Of a stretch of 28,070 bases of DNA, positions 1-7,571 are shown piece by piece (the first letter of the stretch is position 1; every line of letters begins with the position of its first letter). The translations under genes were made by a program, and so were the position numbers. The stretch comes from SIG701 sp045577175 (GTDB lineage Bacteria; Bacillota; Clostridia; Oscillospirales; CAG-272). Below the pieces are notes generated by a model. It saw nothing but the letters and a program-made list of their open reading frames with translations. It was not told where the DNA came from and made no database searches. The stretch is from positions 1-28,070 of the forward strand of contig JAZNHT010000041.1 of NCBI GenBank assembly GCA_045577175.1. The letters are read 5' to 3'.

Positions 1-263
1 GGCTAAGCCGGTGGTTTGCTCAGCCCTATAAGGACCTGTTACCGGCAGGGCTGAAAGCCCTCTGAAACATTTGACACTTGCAAACTCGCTCTACCGCCAC
101 AGATGTGGCTACTTTTCCGTGACGAAGGGATTATAAAAAAGTGCTCTCAAGCAACCTCTCAGTCAGCTTCGCTGACAGCTCCCCTTACACAGGGGAGCCT
201 CCCGCTGCGGCGGGATTTCTCAACGGCAAAAGCCTCTTTGGAACCACCGGCTTAGCTGGTGGT
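1..263. repeat. hairpin-rich intergenic repeat cluster
   Basis: There is no credible gene here. The stretch is packed with palindromes: GCCACA/TGTGGC near 105-118, GTCAGC/GCTGAC near 162-176, GCTCCCC/GGGGAGC near 178-197 and CCCGC/GCGGG near 200-213. The first 16 bases carry GCTAAGCCGGTGGTT, whose exact reverse complement is at 242-256, so 15-bp inverted repeats bound the stretch. The right copy is part of a strong hairpin at 243-263. The left copy is probably half of a matching hairpin cut by the window edge. The middle part resembles palindromic repeats I associate with gut Clostridia, but that is recollection and not a search result. Confidence 0.55.
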
Positions 264-273
264 TTTCTTTAGA

Positions 274-308
274 CCAAAAACAGCGCACCCGCCACAAAGC
301 AGGTGCGC
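274..308 (-). terminator. intrinsic terminator after the acyl-CoA synthetase gene
   Basis: Read on the minus strand, a 10-bp stem (299-308 with 283-292, one G-U pair) and a 6-nt loop are followed by TGTTTTTGG. It begins 8 bases after the stop codon of the minus-strand gene, so it ends that operon. Confidence 0.8.
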
Positions 309-315
309 TTTTTTA

Positions 316-2037
316 TCAGTCGATCGACTTGTCGATATTGAATCTGGTAATCTTTCTCGACGTGTTCTTCACGAACTCCTCCTTGCGGAGCTTGATATGA
401 CCGACCGTCTTGTACGGCGGCATACGGTCATTGATCTTCTTCACCTCCGCGGAGAAATACGCCTTCACGTCCTTGATGCCGCGCTTTTCGATCTCCTCTT
501 CATCGGGGAAGATCTCCGCGACGATGATCTCGCGTTTCTCGTTCTTGCTCTCACCGGCGTAGACGACAACCTCGCTGACACCGGGCACGTTGCGGATCTC
601 GTACTCGATCTCTTCGGGATAGACGTTTTTACCGTTCGCAAGAATGATGATATTCTTCAGTCGTCCCGTGATATAGATCCAGCCCTCATCATCCAGCTTA
701 CCCCAGTCGCCCGTGTGGAAGAATCCGTCCGCATCGATGACGGCGGCAGTTGCCTCCGGCTCCTTATAATAGCCGAGCATGACGTTCGGCCCCTTGTAGC
801 AGATTTCGCCCTCGCCGTTCTCGTCGGGATTGGCAATTCTGACCTCGGCACCGTGAATCGGAATACCGACGCTTCCGTTCTTTCTGTATTGGTTACGGTT
901 GCAGGAGATCAGCGGCGCACACTCGGTAATGCCGTATCCGTTCAAAATGACGATACCCATCGCCTCGAATACGTCGATCAGCTCCTGATTCAGCGCGGCG
1001 CCGCCGCAGATAATCATCTCCAGATTGCCGCCGAATGCGGAAAGGACATCCTTGAACAGCTTCTTGCGCAGATCGACGCCGACCTTGCGCATACCGTTGG
1101 ACAGCTTGATCGCCTTTTTGAGAATATCCGCCTTGCCGCTCTTCTCCGCCGTCTGCCAGATGCGCTTATAAAGCGTCTCGACAAACAAAGGAACAAGCAC
1201 GAGGTGATTCGGCTTCTCTGCCTTCAGCTCGTTCAGAAGATAGCGCGTGCCGCTGGAGATATAGACCTCAACGCCGAGCGCATAGTGACCGACAAAGTTG
1301 ACCGTCGAGCCGAACGTATGATGCGGCGGCAGGACAAACATCGTCTTGCCCTCAACGTGGAAATTGTACATACCCTGCTGCATATTCGAGCAGATATTGC
1401 GCTGGGAGAGCATAACGCCCTTGCCCTTTCCCGTTGTACCGGAGGTGAACACGATTGTCGCCATACGGTCGGGATCGATTTCGGTCTCGTAGTACGAATT
1501 GTCACCGCCTGCATACAGCTCGGCACCGCGTGCAACCATCTCGGACAGCTTCGTTGCGCCCGGGATCGTCGGCTCACCGAAGCAGACAAACTGCTTCGTA
1601 TAGGTAAGACGGTCGCGGATTGCGGCAATCTTCTCCTCAGCGACGGGACTGTAGAAAATATGCGTGCACTCCGCCTTCTCCATAATGCCGAGGATGTCGT
1701 CCGGCGGCAGCTCCTTATCAATCGGAACGGACACCGCGCCGACTGCCATCAGACCGTAATACGAGCACACCCAATCGTAGGAAGCCTCACCGATCAGCGC
1801 AACGTGTGCGTCGCGGCAGCCTGCCTCGATCATGCCCGTGCCGAGATCGCGGATGCGGTCGCGTGCTTCAGGATACGTCACGCGGACAGCTTCCTCATCC
1901 TTCGGCGTAACGCGGTAGGAAAGCGCCACCCGATCCTCATACAGTTTTGCAGAATTTTCGACCATCTCGCGGATGTCGTTGAAATGTCGCGTCTCGTAAA
2001 GGGGATAGTCCTTGTGCAAATTCTTCAAATTATACAT
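316..2037 (-). CDS. AMP-forming acyl-CoA synthetase (long-chain fatty acid-CoA ligase type)
   Basis: This is a 573-residue member of the ANL (acyl/aryl-CoA synthetase) superfamily, which adenylates a carboxylic acid with ATP and transfers it to coenzyme A; a fatty acid is the likely substrate. Visible motifs are the phosphate-binding loop TSGTTGKGKG (about residues 198-207), the adenine motif LNGYGITEC, the hinge-region block HTGDWGKLDDEGWIYITGR and, near the end, SRKITR, which carries the catalytic lysine of the family. The reading frame is open further upstream, but the only sensible start is the ATG at 2037, preceded by AGGAG; the upstream part overlaps the histidine kinase gene. It lies 43 bp after that kinase gene on the same strand and probably shares its transcript. 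Exact chain-length preference cannot be read. An acyl-ACP synthetase is an alternative. Confidence 0.88.
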   Translation of the reverse strand: MYNLKNLHKDYPLYETRHFNDIREMVENSAKLYEDRVALSYRVTPKDEEAVRVTYPEARDRIRDLGTGMIEAGCRDAHVALIGEASYDWVCSYYGLMAVGAVSVPIDKELPPDDILGIMEKAECTHIFYSPVAEEKIAAIRDRLTYTKQFVCFGEPTIPGATKLSEMVARGAELYAGGDNSYYETEIDPDRMATIVFTSGTTGKGKGVMLSQRNICSNMQQGMYNFHVEGKTMFVLPPHHTFGSTVNFVGHYALGVEVYISSGTRYLLNELKAEKPNHLVLVPLFVETLYKRIWQTAEKSGKADILKKAIKLSNGMRKVGVDLRKKLFKDVLSAFGGNLEMIICGGAALNQELIDVFEAMGIVILNGYGITECAPLISCNRNQYRKNGSVGIPIHGAEVRIANPDENGEGEICYKGPNVMLGYYKEPEATAAVIDADGFFHTGDWGKLDDEGWIYITGRLKNIIILANGKNVYPEEIEYEIRNVPGVSEVVVYAGESKNEKREIIVAEIFPDEEEIEKRGIKDVKAYFSAEVKKINDRMPPYKTVGHIKLRKEEFVKNTSRKITRFNIDKSID

Positions 2038-2080
2038 GGTTTCCAAATCTCCTGTATCGCCTGACGGCTGTATTATAAAC

Positions 2081-3133
2081 TTATTCGGGGAGGGATACGG
2101 TAAACGTAGTACCCTCGTTCGGACGGCTGTCGCAGAGAATCTCGCCGCCGCAGAGCTCGACCACACGCGCCGCGAGGGACAAGCCGAGTCCGTTGCCTGC
2201 GGATGCGTGCGACACATCGCCCTGATAGAATTTTTCAAACATGTGCTTCATCGTTTCCTCGCTCATGCCTATGCCCGTATCGGACACGGTAACGCACACG
2301 CCTGTCTCCGTTTTTTCACAGGAGACGGTGATCTTGCCGCCGTGCGGCGTGAACTTGATTGCGTTGGAAAGCAGATTCTTCCACACGTGCGAGAGCAGCT
2401 CGGGATTTTGCGTGTAGGTGACCGCGTCGAGCGCCATCTCAACCTCAAGCTCCTTATCCGTCCACTGCGTTTCCATGAGCAGCATACAGTCACGGAGCTG
2501 CTCGTCGAGCGAAAACGGCTTGCGATCGGTGACGATCTTCTGATTTTCCAGCTTCGTGAGCAGAAGTACGTTTGCGGACATATCCGCGAGGTACTCCGTC
2601 TCATCCGCGATGATCTTCGTAAATTCCTCTCTCTGCTCCTCCGTGAGATTGCCGCGCTTCAGCTGTCTGGCAAAGCCGCGGATGGAGAGAATCGGCGTTT
2701 TGAACTCATGCGAGAAATTACTGATAAAATCCTTGCGGAACATCTCGACGCTGGCAAGCTCGCGTGTCATCTCGTTGAACGAACGGATGAGCATGTTGAT
2801 CTCACCCTGATAGATCGCGCGGTGGCTGCTTGACGGAATCTCCTTGACCTGCACGGTGAAATCCCCCGCCGCAACGCGCTTTGTCGCCGCGATCAGCTCA
2901 TTGAGCGGGCGGAAGAACAGCATCGCGAAAAAGCCGTAGCCGACCGTACTGACAAGCAGACTCGCGCCGAGCGCGATGATTCCCACAACGATCGGTGCCG
3001 CGCCCCACGTATTGATTACGCCGAACAAATACAGAAGAACGAGCAGCGCAATAATCGCAACGTTGGACAAAAACAGGATCAGAAAGACGAAAAACGTCAA
3101 GCGCAGATTCAGTTTGTTCCGACGTTTCTTCAT
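2081..3133 (-). CDS. orphan HAMP-containing sensor histidine kinase
   Basis: This 350-residue membrane sensor kinase has two membrane helices (about 12-38 and 47-74) joined by only about 8-10 residues, so it lacks a large extracellular sensor domain and probably senses within or at the membrane. A HAMP linker follows (about 75-128), then the H-box with the phospho-acceptor His142 in NFSHEFKTP, the N-box WKNLLSNAIKFTPHGG (about 251-266), the G1 box DTGIGM (285-290) and the G2 box GNGLGL (313-318). All catalytic boxes are intact. The ATG at 3133 is chosen because AGGAGG lies about 6 nt upstream. No response regulator gene is adjacent on either side, which is unusual for this architecture. It is the first gene of a unit with the acyl-CoA synthetase. 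Confidence 0.92.
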   Translation of the reverse strand: MKKRRNKLNLRLTFFVFLILFLSNVAIIALLVLLYLFGVINTWGAAPIVVGIIALGASLLVSTVGYGFFAMLFFRPLNELIAATKRVAAGDFTVQVKEIPSSSHRAIYQGEINMLIRSFNEMTRELASVEMFRKDFISNFSHEFKTPILSIRGFARQLKRGNLTEEQREEFTKIIADETEYLADMSANVLLLTKLENQKIVTDRKPFSLDEQLRDCMLLMETQWTDKELEVEMALDAVTYTQNPELLSHVWKNLLSNAIKFTPHGGKITVSCEKTETGVCVTVSDTGIGMSEETMKHMFEKFYQGDVSHASAGNGLGLSLAARVVELCGGEILCDSRPNEGTTFTVSLPE

Positions 3134-3163
3134 AATGTCCCTCCTGCGCACAGCATTATAGGG

Positions 3164-3172
3164 ATTATATCA
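3164..3172 (-). promoter_or_regulatory. extended -10 promoter of the kinase operon
   Basis: On the minus strand TGATATAAT is an extended -10 (TGn plus TATAAT) about 31 nt upstream of the kinase ATG. No good -35 lies at the normal distance, which fits a regulated promoter. Confidence 0.65.
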
Positions 3173-3180
3173 TACATTCT

Positions 3181-3200
3181 TTAACTTTTGGTTAATTTTC
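3181..3200. promoter_or_regulatory. candidate operator in the -35 region of the kinase promoter
   Basis: TTAACTTTTGG at 3181 is followed directly by TTAATTTTCCG at 3192, giving TTAAYTTTT at an 11-bp period. The same bases also form the inverted repeat TTAAC-N5-GTTAA (3181-3195). It covers the place where a -35 would lie. An 11-bp direct repeat is the usual layout of OmpR/PhoB-family sites, but the match is short. Confidence 0.4.
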
Positions 3201-3260
3201 CGTGTCTAATTTTGAAAGACTTCCGATCACGTGCTAACCGAAAAAATTTTGCCGCACGTC

Positions 3261-3289
3261 TTGACAGACGGAAAAATGTACTGTATAAT
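3261..3289 (+). promoter_or_regulatory. sigma-A promoter of the methionine operon
   Basis: TTGACA at 3261-3266 and TATAAT at 3284-3289 are separated by exactly 17 bp, a consensus promoter. Transcription would start near 3296, at the 5' end of the T-box leader. Regulation is then expected through the leader and not by a weak promoter. Confidence 0.9.
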
Positions 3290-3299
3290 ATGAATAATC

Positions 3300-3585
3300 G
3301 CACAAATCCATAACAATTGACAAAGGCTATGACGAAGAGGATCGGAAATCCCTCTCCCCAGAGAGTCGGCGGTTGGTGTGAGCCGACGGGAGTGTTTCCT
3401 CAATCTATGGCTTCCGAGCCGGAGCTCCAAGCCGCGCAAACCGCGGGGTAGGCGTCTCCCGTATCTGCCGCGTAAAGGCATAGGGCTTGTCAGAGCCTGA
3501 AGGGGCATCGTAAGATGCAATTTGAGTGGTACCGCGGGTGAATTTCTCCCGTCTCAAAGGCTTTTTTGAGACGGGATTTTTATTT
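3300..3585 (+). ncRNA. T-box leader, probably methionine-specific
   Basis: The untranslated leader has the layout of a T-box riboswitch, which senses the charging state of a tRNA. Stem I contains the distal hairpin GTCGGC/GCCGAC (about 3365-3387) with a GGTTGGTGTGA loop. The T-box sequence GAGTGGTACCGCG is at 3524-3536, and its UGG-containing bulge would pair with the tRNA acceptor end. It is followed by the competing terminator helix, 3548-3558 with 3565-3575, and then ATTTTTATTTT. A possible Met specifier ATG lies at 3407-3409 on the 3' side of stem I, but I did not establish the exact specifier loop. The two genes downstream are methionine-biosynthetic, which supports tRNA-Met. Confidence 0.9.
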
Positions 3586-3586
3586 T
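3548..3586 (+). terminator. T-box controlled intrinsic terminator
   Basis: The 11-bp stem CCCGTCTCAAA/TTTGAGACGGG is followed by a T-rich run. It is the OFF-state element of the T-box leader; binding of uncharged tRNA should favour the alternative antiterminator that includes the T-box sequence. Confidence 0.9.
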
Positions 3587-3620
3587 GATTCAATTGCCGC
3601 ACAGCGGCGGGAGGTTTATT

Positions 3621-4907
3621 ATGTCCAAGAACACGAGAATTGAAACCAAATGCGTACAGGGCGGCTACACGCCGAAAAACGGCGAGCCTCGCCAGATTCC
3701 GATCATCCAGAGCACAACGTTCAAATACGACACGAGCGAGGACATGGGCAAGCTGTTCGATCTCGAGGCAAGCGGATATTTCTATTCCAGACTGCAAAAT
3801 CCGACGTGCGACACCGTCGCCGCAAAGATCGCGGCACTTGAGGGCGGCACGGCAGCGATGCTTTTAAGCTCCGGTCAGGCGGCTTCCTTCTTCAGCATCT
3901 TCAATCTTGCCTCCGCAGGCGATCACGTCGTATCCTCCTCCACCATTTACGGCGGAACGTACAACCTGTTCGCCGTCACAATGAAGCGGATGGGCATCGA
4001 ATTTACGTTTGTCTCCCCCGACTGCACGGAGGAGGAGCTTAACGCGGCGTTCCGCCCGAACACGAAGGCACTCTTCGGCGAGACGATTGCGAATCCCGCA
4101 CTGACCGTGCTCGATATTGAGAAATTCGCCAAGGTCGCGCACGCACACGGCGTTCCGCTGATTATCGACAACACGTTCGCCACCCCGATCGGATGCCGTC
4201 CGATTGAGTGGGGCGCGGACATCGTCACGCACTCCACCACGAAGTACATGGACGGTCACGGCGTTGCCGTCGGCGGATGCATCGTCGATTCCGGCAAATT
4301 CGACTGGTTCGCACATGCGGACAAGTTCCCCGGTCTGACCACACCCGACGAGAGCTACCACGGCGTGACGTATGCCGAGCGCTTCGGTCTGGAGGGCGCA
4401 TTCATTACGAAGGCGACCGCCCAGCTCATGCGCGATTTCGGCGCGATCCAGTCTCCGCAGAGCGCGTTTTATCTGAACCTCGGTCTGGAGTCTCTCCACG
4501 TCCGCATGGCGCGCCACTGCGAAAACGGTCTTGCCGTCGCGCAGTATCTGGAGGCACATGATAAGATCGCGTGGGTAAACTATCCTTCCCTGCCGTCCTC
4601 GAAATATTACGCGCTGGCGCAGAAGTACCTGCCGAACGGCTCGTGCGGTGTCGTCTCCTTCGGCGTGAAGGGCGGACGCAAGGCTGCCGAGGCGTTTATG
4701 AAGGAGCTTCGCATCGCCGCCATTGAGACGCACGTTGCCGATGCGCGCACCTGCTGTCTGCATCCGGCAAGCGCAACCCACCGCCAGATGAACGACGAAG
4801 AGCTGCTCGCCGCAGGCGTTCCGTCCGACCTCGTCCGCCTCTCCTGCGGTCTGGAATCCAAAGACGATCTGATCGAGGACATCGCACAGGCTCTCTCCAA
4901 AATTTGA
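3621..4907 (+). CDS. metY: O-acetylhomoserine sulfhydrylase (MetY)
   Basis: This 428-residue PLP enzyme of the Cys/Met-metabolism family combines O-acetylhomoserine with sulfide (or methanethiol) to give homocysteine (or methionine) in the cytoplasm. The PLP-binding lysine is K208 in VTHSTTKYMDGHG. Other family blocks are SGYFYSRLQNPT near the N-terminus, ALEGGTAAMLLSSGQAA, LIIDNTFATP before the lysine, and RLSCGLESKDDLIEDI near the C-terminus. Length is typical of MetY and longer than cystathionine gamma-synthase, which favours the O-acetylhomoserine enzyme. The ATG at 3621 has GGGAGG 6 nt upstream and lies just after the T-box terminator. It is followed 15 bp later by metA, whose product makes its substrate. 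Confidence 0.93.
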   Translation: MSKNTRIETKCVQGGYTPKNGEPRQIPIIQSTTFKYDTSEDMGKLFDLEASGYFYSRLQNPTCDTVAAKIAALEGGTAAMLLSSGQAASFFSIFNLASAGDHVVSSSTIYGGTYNLFAVTMKRMGIEFTFVSPDCTEEELNAAFRPNTKALFGETIANPALTVLDIEKFAKVAHAHGVPLIIDNTFATPIGCRPIEWGADIVTHSTTKYMDGHGVAVGGCIVDSGKFDWFAHADKFPGLTTPDESYHGVTYAERFGLEGAFITKATAQLMRDFGAIQSPQSAFYLNLGLESLHVRMARHCENGLAVAQYLEAHDKIAWVNYPSLPSSKYYALAQKYLPNGSCGVVSFGVKGGRKAAEAFMKELRIAAIETHVADARTCCLHPASATHRQMNDEELLAAGVPSDLVRLSCGLESKDDLIEDIAQALSKI

Positions 4908-4922
4908 TAAACGGAGGCACGT

Positions 4923-5840
4923 ATGCCGATCAAAATACCGAATGAACTGCCCGCCGTCCAGACGCTGACGGATGAAAACATCTTCGTCATGACGGAAACG
5001 CGGGCGATCACGCAGGACATCCGTCCTTTGCGCATTCTCCTGCTTAATCTGATGCCGACGAAAATCGACACGGAGACGCAGCTCTCCCGCCTCCTGAGTA
5101 ATTCCCCTTTGCAGGTGGAGCTGGAGCTGATCCACATGCGCACGCACAAATCAAAAAACACCTCCGAGGAGCATCTGCTCGCGTTCTATAAAACGTTCGA
5201 TCAGGTGAAGCACGAGAAGTTCGACGGACTGATTATCACCGGTGCGCCTGTGGAGAAGATGCCGTTTGAGGAGGTCAACTACTGGGACGAGCTTTGCGAA
5301 ATCATGGAGTGGAGCAAGAAAAACGTCCATTCGACGTTCCACATCTGCTGGGGCGCGCAGGCAGGACTGTACTACCACTACGGCGTGAAGAAATATCCGC
5401 TTGAGGAAAAGATGTTCGGCGTGTTCGAGCACACGGTGGACTACAAAGAATGTACCCTGCTCCGCGGCTTTGACGAGACGTTCATGGCACCGCACTCGCG
5501 CCACACGACGGTGCTCCGCCAGGAGATCGAGGCTGTGCCCGAGCTGAAGGTGATCGCGTCCTCGCCCGAGGCAGGTGTGTACATCGTGAAATCCGAGGGC
5601 GGTAAGCAGATTTTCGTCACGGGGCATTCGGAGTACGATCCGCGCACGCTGGAGAAGGAATACCTGCGCGACAAAAACGCGGGACTGCCGATCGAGGTGC
5701 CGAAGAACTACTACCCGAACGATGACGACACAAAGCCGCCGCGCGTCACATGGCGTGCGCACGCAAGTTTGCTCTTCTCGAACTGGCTGAATTATTTCGT
5801 ATATCAGACAACGCCGTACAATATTGGCGCGATTGAGTGA
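4923..5840 (+). CDS. metA: homoserine O-acetyltransferase, MetA family
   Basis: This 305-residue MetA-family acyltransferase activates homoserine for methionine synthesis. The catalytic Cys142 sits in HICWGAQAGLYYHYG, and His235 and Glu237 in VTGHSEYDP, matching the known catalytic set of the family. Residue 111 in GAPVEKM is glutamate. In characterised MetA proteins Glu at this place goes with acetyl-CoA use and Gly with succinyl-CoA, so the product is expected to be O-acetylhomoserine, even though automatic annotation often says succinyltransferase. That agrees with the MetY encoded just upstream. The ATG at 4923 follows GGAGG by 4-5 nt. The gene is co-transcribed with metY under the T-box. 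Confidence 0.95.
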   Translation: MPIKIPNELPAVQTLTDENIFVMTETRAITQDIRPLRILLLNLMPTKIDTETQLSRLLSNSPLQVELELIHMRTHKSKNTSEEHLLAFYKTFDQVKHEKFDGLIITGAPVEKMPFEEVNYWDELCEIMEWSKKNVHSTFHICWGAQAGLYYHYGVKKYPLEEKMFGVFEHTVDYKECTLLRGFDETFMAPHSRHTTVLRQEIEAVPELKVIASSPEAGVYIVKSEGGKQIFVTGHSEYDPRTLEKEYLRDKNAGLPIEVPKNYYPNDDDTKPPRVTWRAHASLLFSNWLNYFVYQTTPYNIGAIE

Positions 5841-5853
5841 GGAAATCTTATTT

Positions 5854-6252
5854 GTGGAAGAAAAAAACGTAAAAAACTATCTGTATGTTTGTCCGTTTTG
5901 TCTGCGCATACTAAAAGAGTGTACCTGTATTGCTTTTCCCGAAAGACTCATACAGATTGATAGAAATATGCTTCCGATTATTCGAGAATTAAATAAAAAA
6001 TGCTTTGCTACCGAAACGTGTTGTGAAGGACACATCGGCTCCAATGAATTTATGTATATCGAATTTTCTCAAAAATACAGGTTCGGCAAAGAAATCCCCA
6101 CGGGATTTGCAATCAACGGACACATCCTCCAAGCCAACATAACCGGCAAGAGTGAGCAAGCCAAAAAACGAAAAAAACGACAACTGTTAAACACACTGTA
6201 TCAGTGGGCATGTGAGCTTGAGGGGATTGGACACAATCTGTTTATACGTTGA
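5854..6252 (+). CDS. small Cys-rich protein of unknown function, CCxGH type
   Basis: This is a 132-residue protein without a function I can name. It starts with a CPFC...CTC cluster (about residues 14-27) that could bind a metal. A second conserved-looking block follows, LNKKCFATETCCEGHIGSNEFMYIEF without a break, resembling small Bacillota proteins with a CCxGH core that I recall but cannot verify here. A lysine-rich patch (KKRKKRQ) lies near the C-terminus. GTG at 5854 is preferred, with TGAGG at the metA stop 11 nt upstream; TTG at 5824 or 5833 would overlap metA. It is more AT-rich than metA, and its start lies within 16 bp of the metA stop, so it is probably read from the T-box operon. 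A terminator follows. Confidence 0.7.
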   Translation: MEEKNVKNYLYVCPFCLRILKECTCIAFPERLIQIDRNMLPIIRELNKKCFATETCCEGHIGSNEFMYIEFSQKYRFGKEIPTGFAINGHILQANITGKSEQAKKRKKRQLLNTLYQWACELEGIGHNLFIR

Positions 6253-6272
6253 CAGCACGTACTATATCACCT

Positions 6273-6304
6273 CACCCGCGCCGTATGGCGCGGGTGTTTT
6301 TTTG
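6273..6304 (+). terminator. terminator of the methionine operon
   Basis: The 10-bp GC-rich stem CACCCGCGCC/GGCGCGGGTG with loop GTAT is followed by eight T residues. It closes the met operon after the small Cys-rich gene. Confidence 0.92.
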
Positions 6305-6313
6305 TTCACACCC

Positions 6314-6342
6314 TTGCAATCCTCGTCCGTGTATGTTATACT
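6314..6342 (+). promoter_or_regulatory. promoter of the DUF362/ferredoxin gene
   Basis: TTGCAA (6314-6319) and TATACT (6337-6342) are 17 bp apart. The position, just after the met terminator and about 27 bp before the next ATG, marks a new transcription unit. Confidence 0.75.
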
Positions 6343-6368
6343 ATAATGTAGAATAGGGGGGATAGGCG

Positions 6369-7547
6369 ATGTCGGACAAACAAAGCACGCATTTTGCACC
6401 TGTAGCCGTTCTGCGGCAAACCGAATACAACCGTGCAGAGATCCTCTCGCGGCTGAATGAGCAGGCAGACGCAATCGGTCTGCGCGCCGATGCGTACGCC
6501 GGCAAGCGCGTCGTCATCAAGCCGAATCTTGTCGCCCCCACCAAACCGGACGGCGCGGCAACCACGCACCCCGTCTTTCTTTCTGCCGTCGTGGATTTCC
6601 TGCGCGCACACGGCGCGACCGATCTTCTTTTGGCGGAAAGTCCGGGCGGTATTTATTCCGAATCGACGCTCCGTCTGAACTACAAAACCTGCGGCATTGC
6701 AGACGCGGCGACGGCTTGCGATCTGCCGCTGAACTACGACACGAGCGCCGACACGGTGAACGCCGCGAACGGACAGGTATGCCGCGCGTTTTCCGTCATC
6801 ACGCCGATTCGTGAGGCGGATGTGATTATCGATCTCTGCAAGCTCAAATCCCACTCGCTGACGAAAATGAGCGGTGCCGTGAAGAATCTGTTCGGCGTTG
6901 TCCCCGGCATCCGCAAGTTTGAGATGCACTCCGCCTACCCTGCCCTGCCCGTTTTCTCCGAAATGATTGTCGATCTGTGTCAGATGCTGACGGAGACGCA
7001 TGAGGTGCTCGCCATCTGTGACGCCATCGTTGGCATGGAGGGCAACGGTCCCACGGGCGGCGATCCGAAGCCGATCGGTGCGATTCTGATGAGCAAAAGC
7101 CCGTTCTGCCTCGATCTCACGTCGGAGGCAATCCTCGGCTTTGAAGGCACGGTTTCCGTCACCGAAGCGGCGAAGGCACGCGGTCTTTGCCCCGATTCCC
7201 TTGCGGATTTGGACATCCGCGGCGTCTCTCCGAAGGAGATCGCGGTCACAGACTTCCGTGAGCCGGATGCCACGCGCAAGACGTTTCTCGGCTCGCTCTC
7301 CACACTGTTCGGCGGCAAGGTTGCCGATTTCTTCGCACCGCGCCCCGTCATCACAAAACGGTGCGCAGGCTGTGCGGTCTGCGCAAACTCCTGCCCGCGT
7401 AAGGTGATCGACATGGTGGAGAAAGGCGGCCTCAAGCGCGCCGCAATCCGCCACGCCGACTGCATCCGCTGCTTCTGTTGTCAGGAGCTGTGCCCGTTTC
7501 ACGCAATCGATATCAAGCAGAACGCCCTTGTCAAATTCCTGCACTAA
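6369..7547 (+). CDS. DUF362 protein with C-terminal 2x[4Fe-4S] ferredoxin domain
   Basis: This 392-residue protein has an N-terminal DUF362 domain (about 12-300; motifs VVIKPNLVAP, GATDLLLAESPGG, KLKSHSLTKMSGAVKNLFG and GNGPTGGDPKPIG) and a C-terminal bacterial ferredoxin domain with two CxxCxxCxxxC-type clusters, CAGCAVCANSCP (about 330-341) and CIRCFCCQELCP (about 365-376). The cysteine pattern predicts two [4Fe-4S] clusters and an electron-transfer role. The substrate of the DUF362 part is unknown. The ATG at 6369 is preceded by GGGGGG about 7 nt upstream. It has its own promoter and is followed 24 bp later by ispE, so the two may share a transcript. No signal peptide is visible, so it is expected in the cytoplasm. 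Confidence 0.88.
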   Translation: MSDKQSTHFAPVAVLRQTEYNRAEILSRLNEQADAIGLRADAYAGKRVVIKPNLVAPTKPDGAATTHPVFLSAVVDFLRAHGATDLLLAESPGGIYSESTLRLNYKTCGIADAATACDLPLNYDTSADTVNAANGQVCRAFSVITPIREADVIIDLCKLKSHSLTKMSGAVKNLFGVVPGIRKFEMHSAYPALPVFSEMIVDLCQMLTETHEVLAICDAIVGMEGNGPTGGDPKPIGAILMSKSPFCLDLTSEAILGFEGTVSVTEAAKARGLCPDSLADLDIRGVSPKEIAVTDFREPDATRKTFLGSLSTLFGGKVADFFAPRPVITKRCAGCAVCANSCPRKVIDMVEKGGLKRAAIRHADCIRCFCCQELCPFHAIDIKQNALVKFLH

Positions 7548-7571
7548 AATACATAAAACGTGGTGTAACAT

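Noticed and set aside
259..2064. Open 601-codon frame on the plus strand opposite the acyl-CoA synthetase
   Set aside because: Mirror frame of a real gene: composition rich in Arg/Leu/His with no family motifs and no ribosome site, while the opposite strand has all catalytic motifs.
3407..3409. ATG as proven Met specifier codon of the T-box
   Set aside because: Plausible position and fits the operon, but the lower stem I could not be paired convincingly by eye, so it is only suggested in the T-box entry.
3864..5147. 427-codon minus-strand frame opposite metY-metA
   Set aside because: Shadow of two well supported genes with catalytic residues intact on the plus strand.
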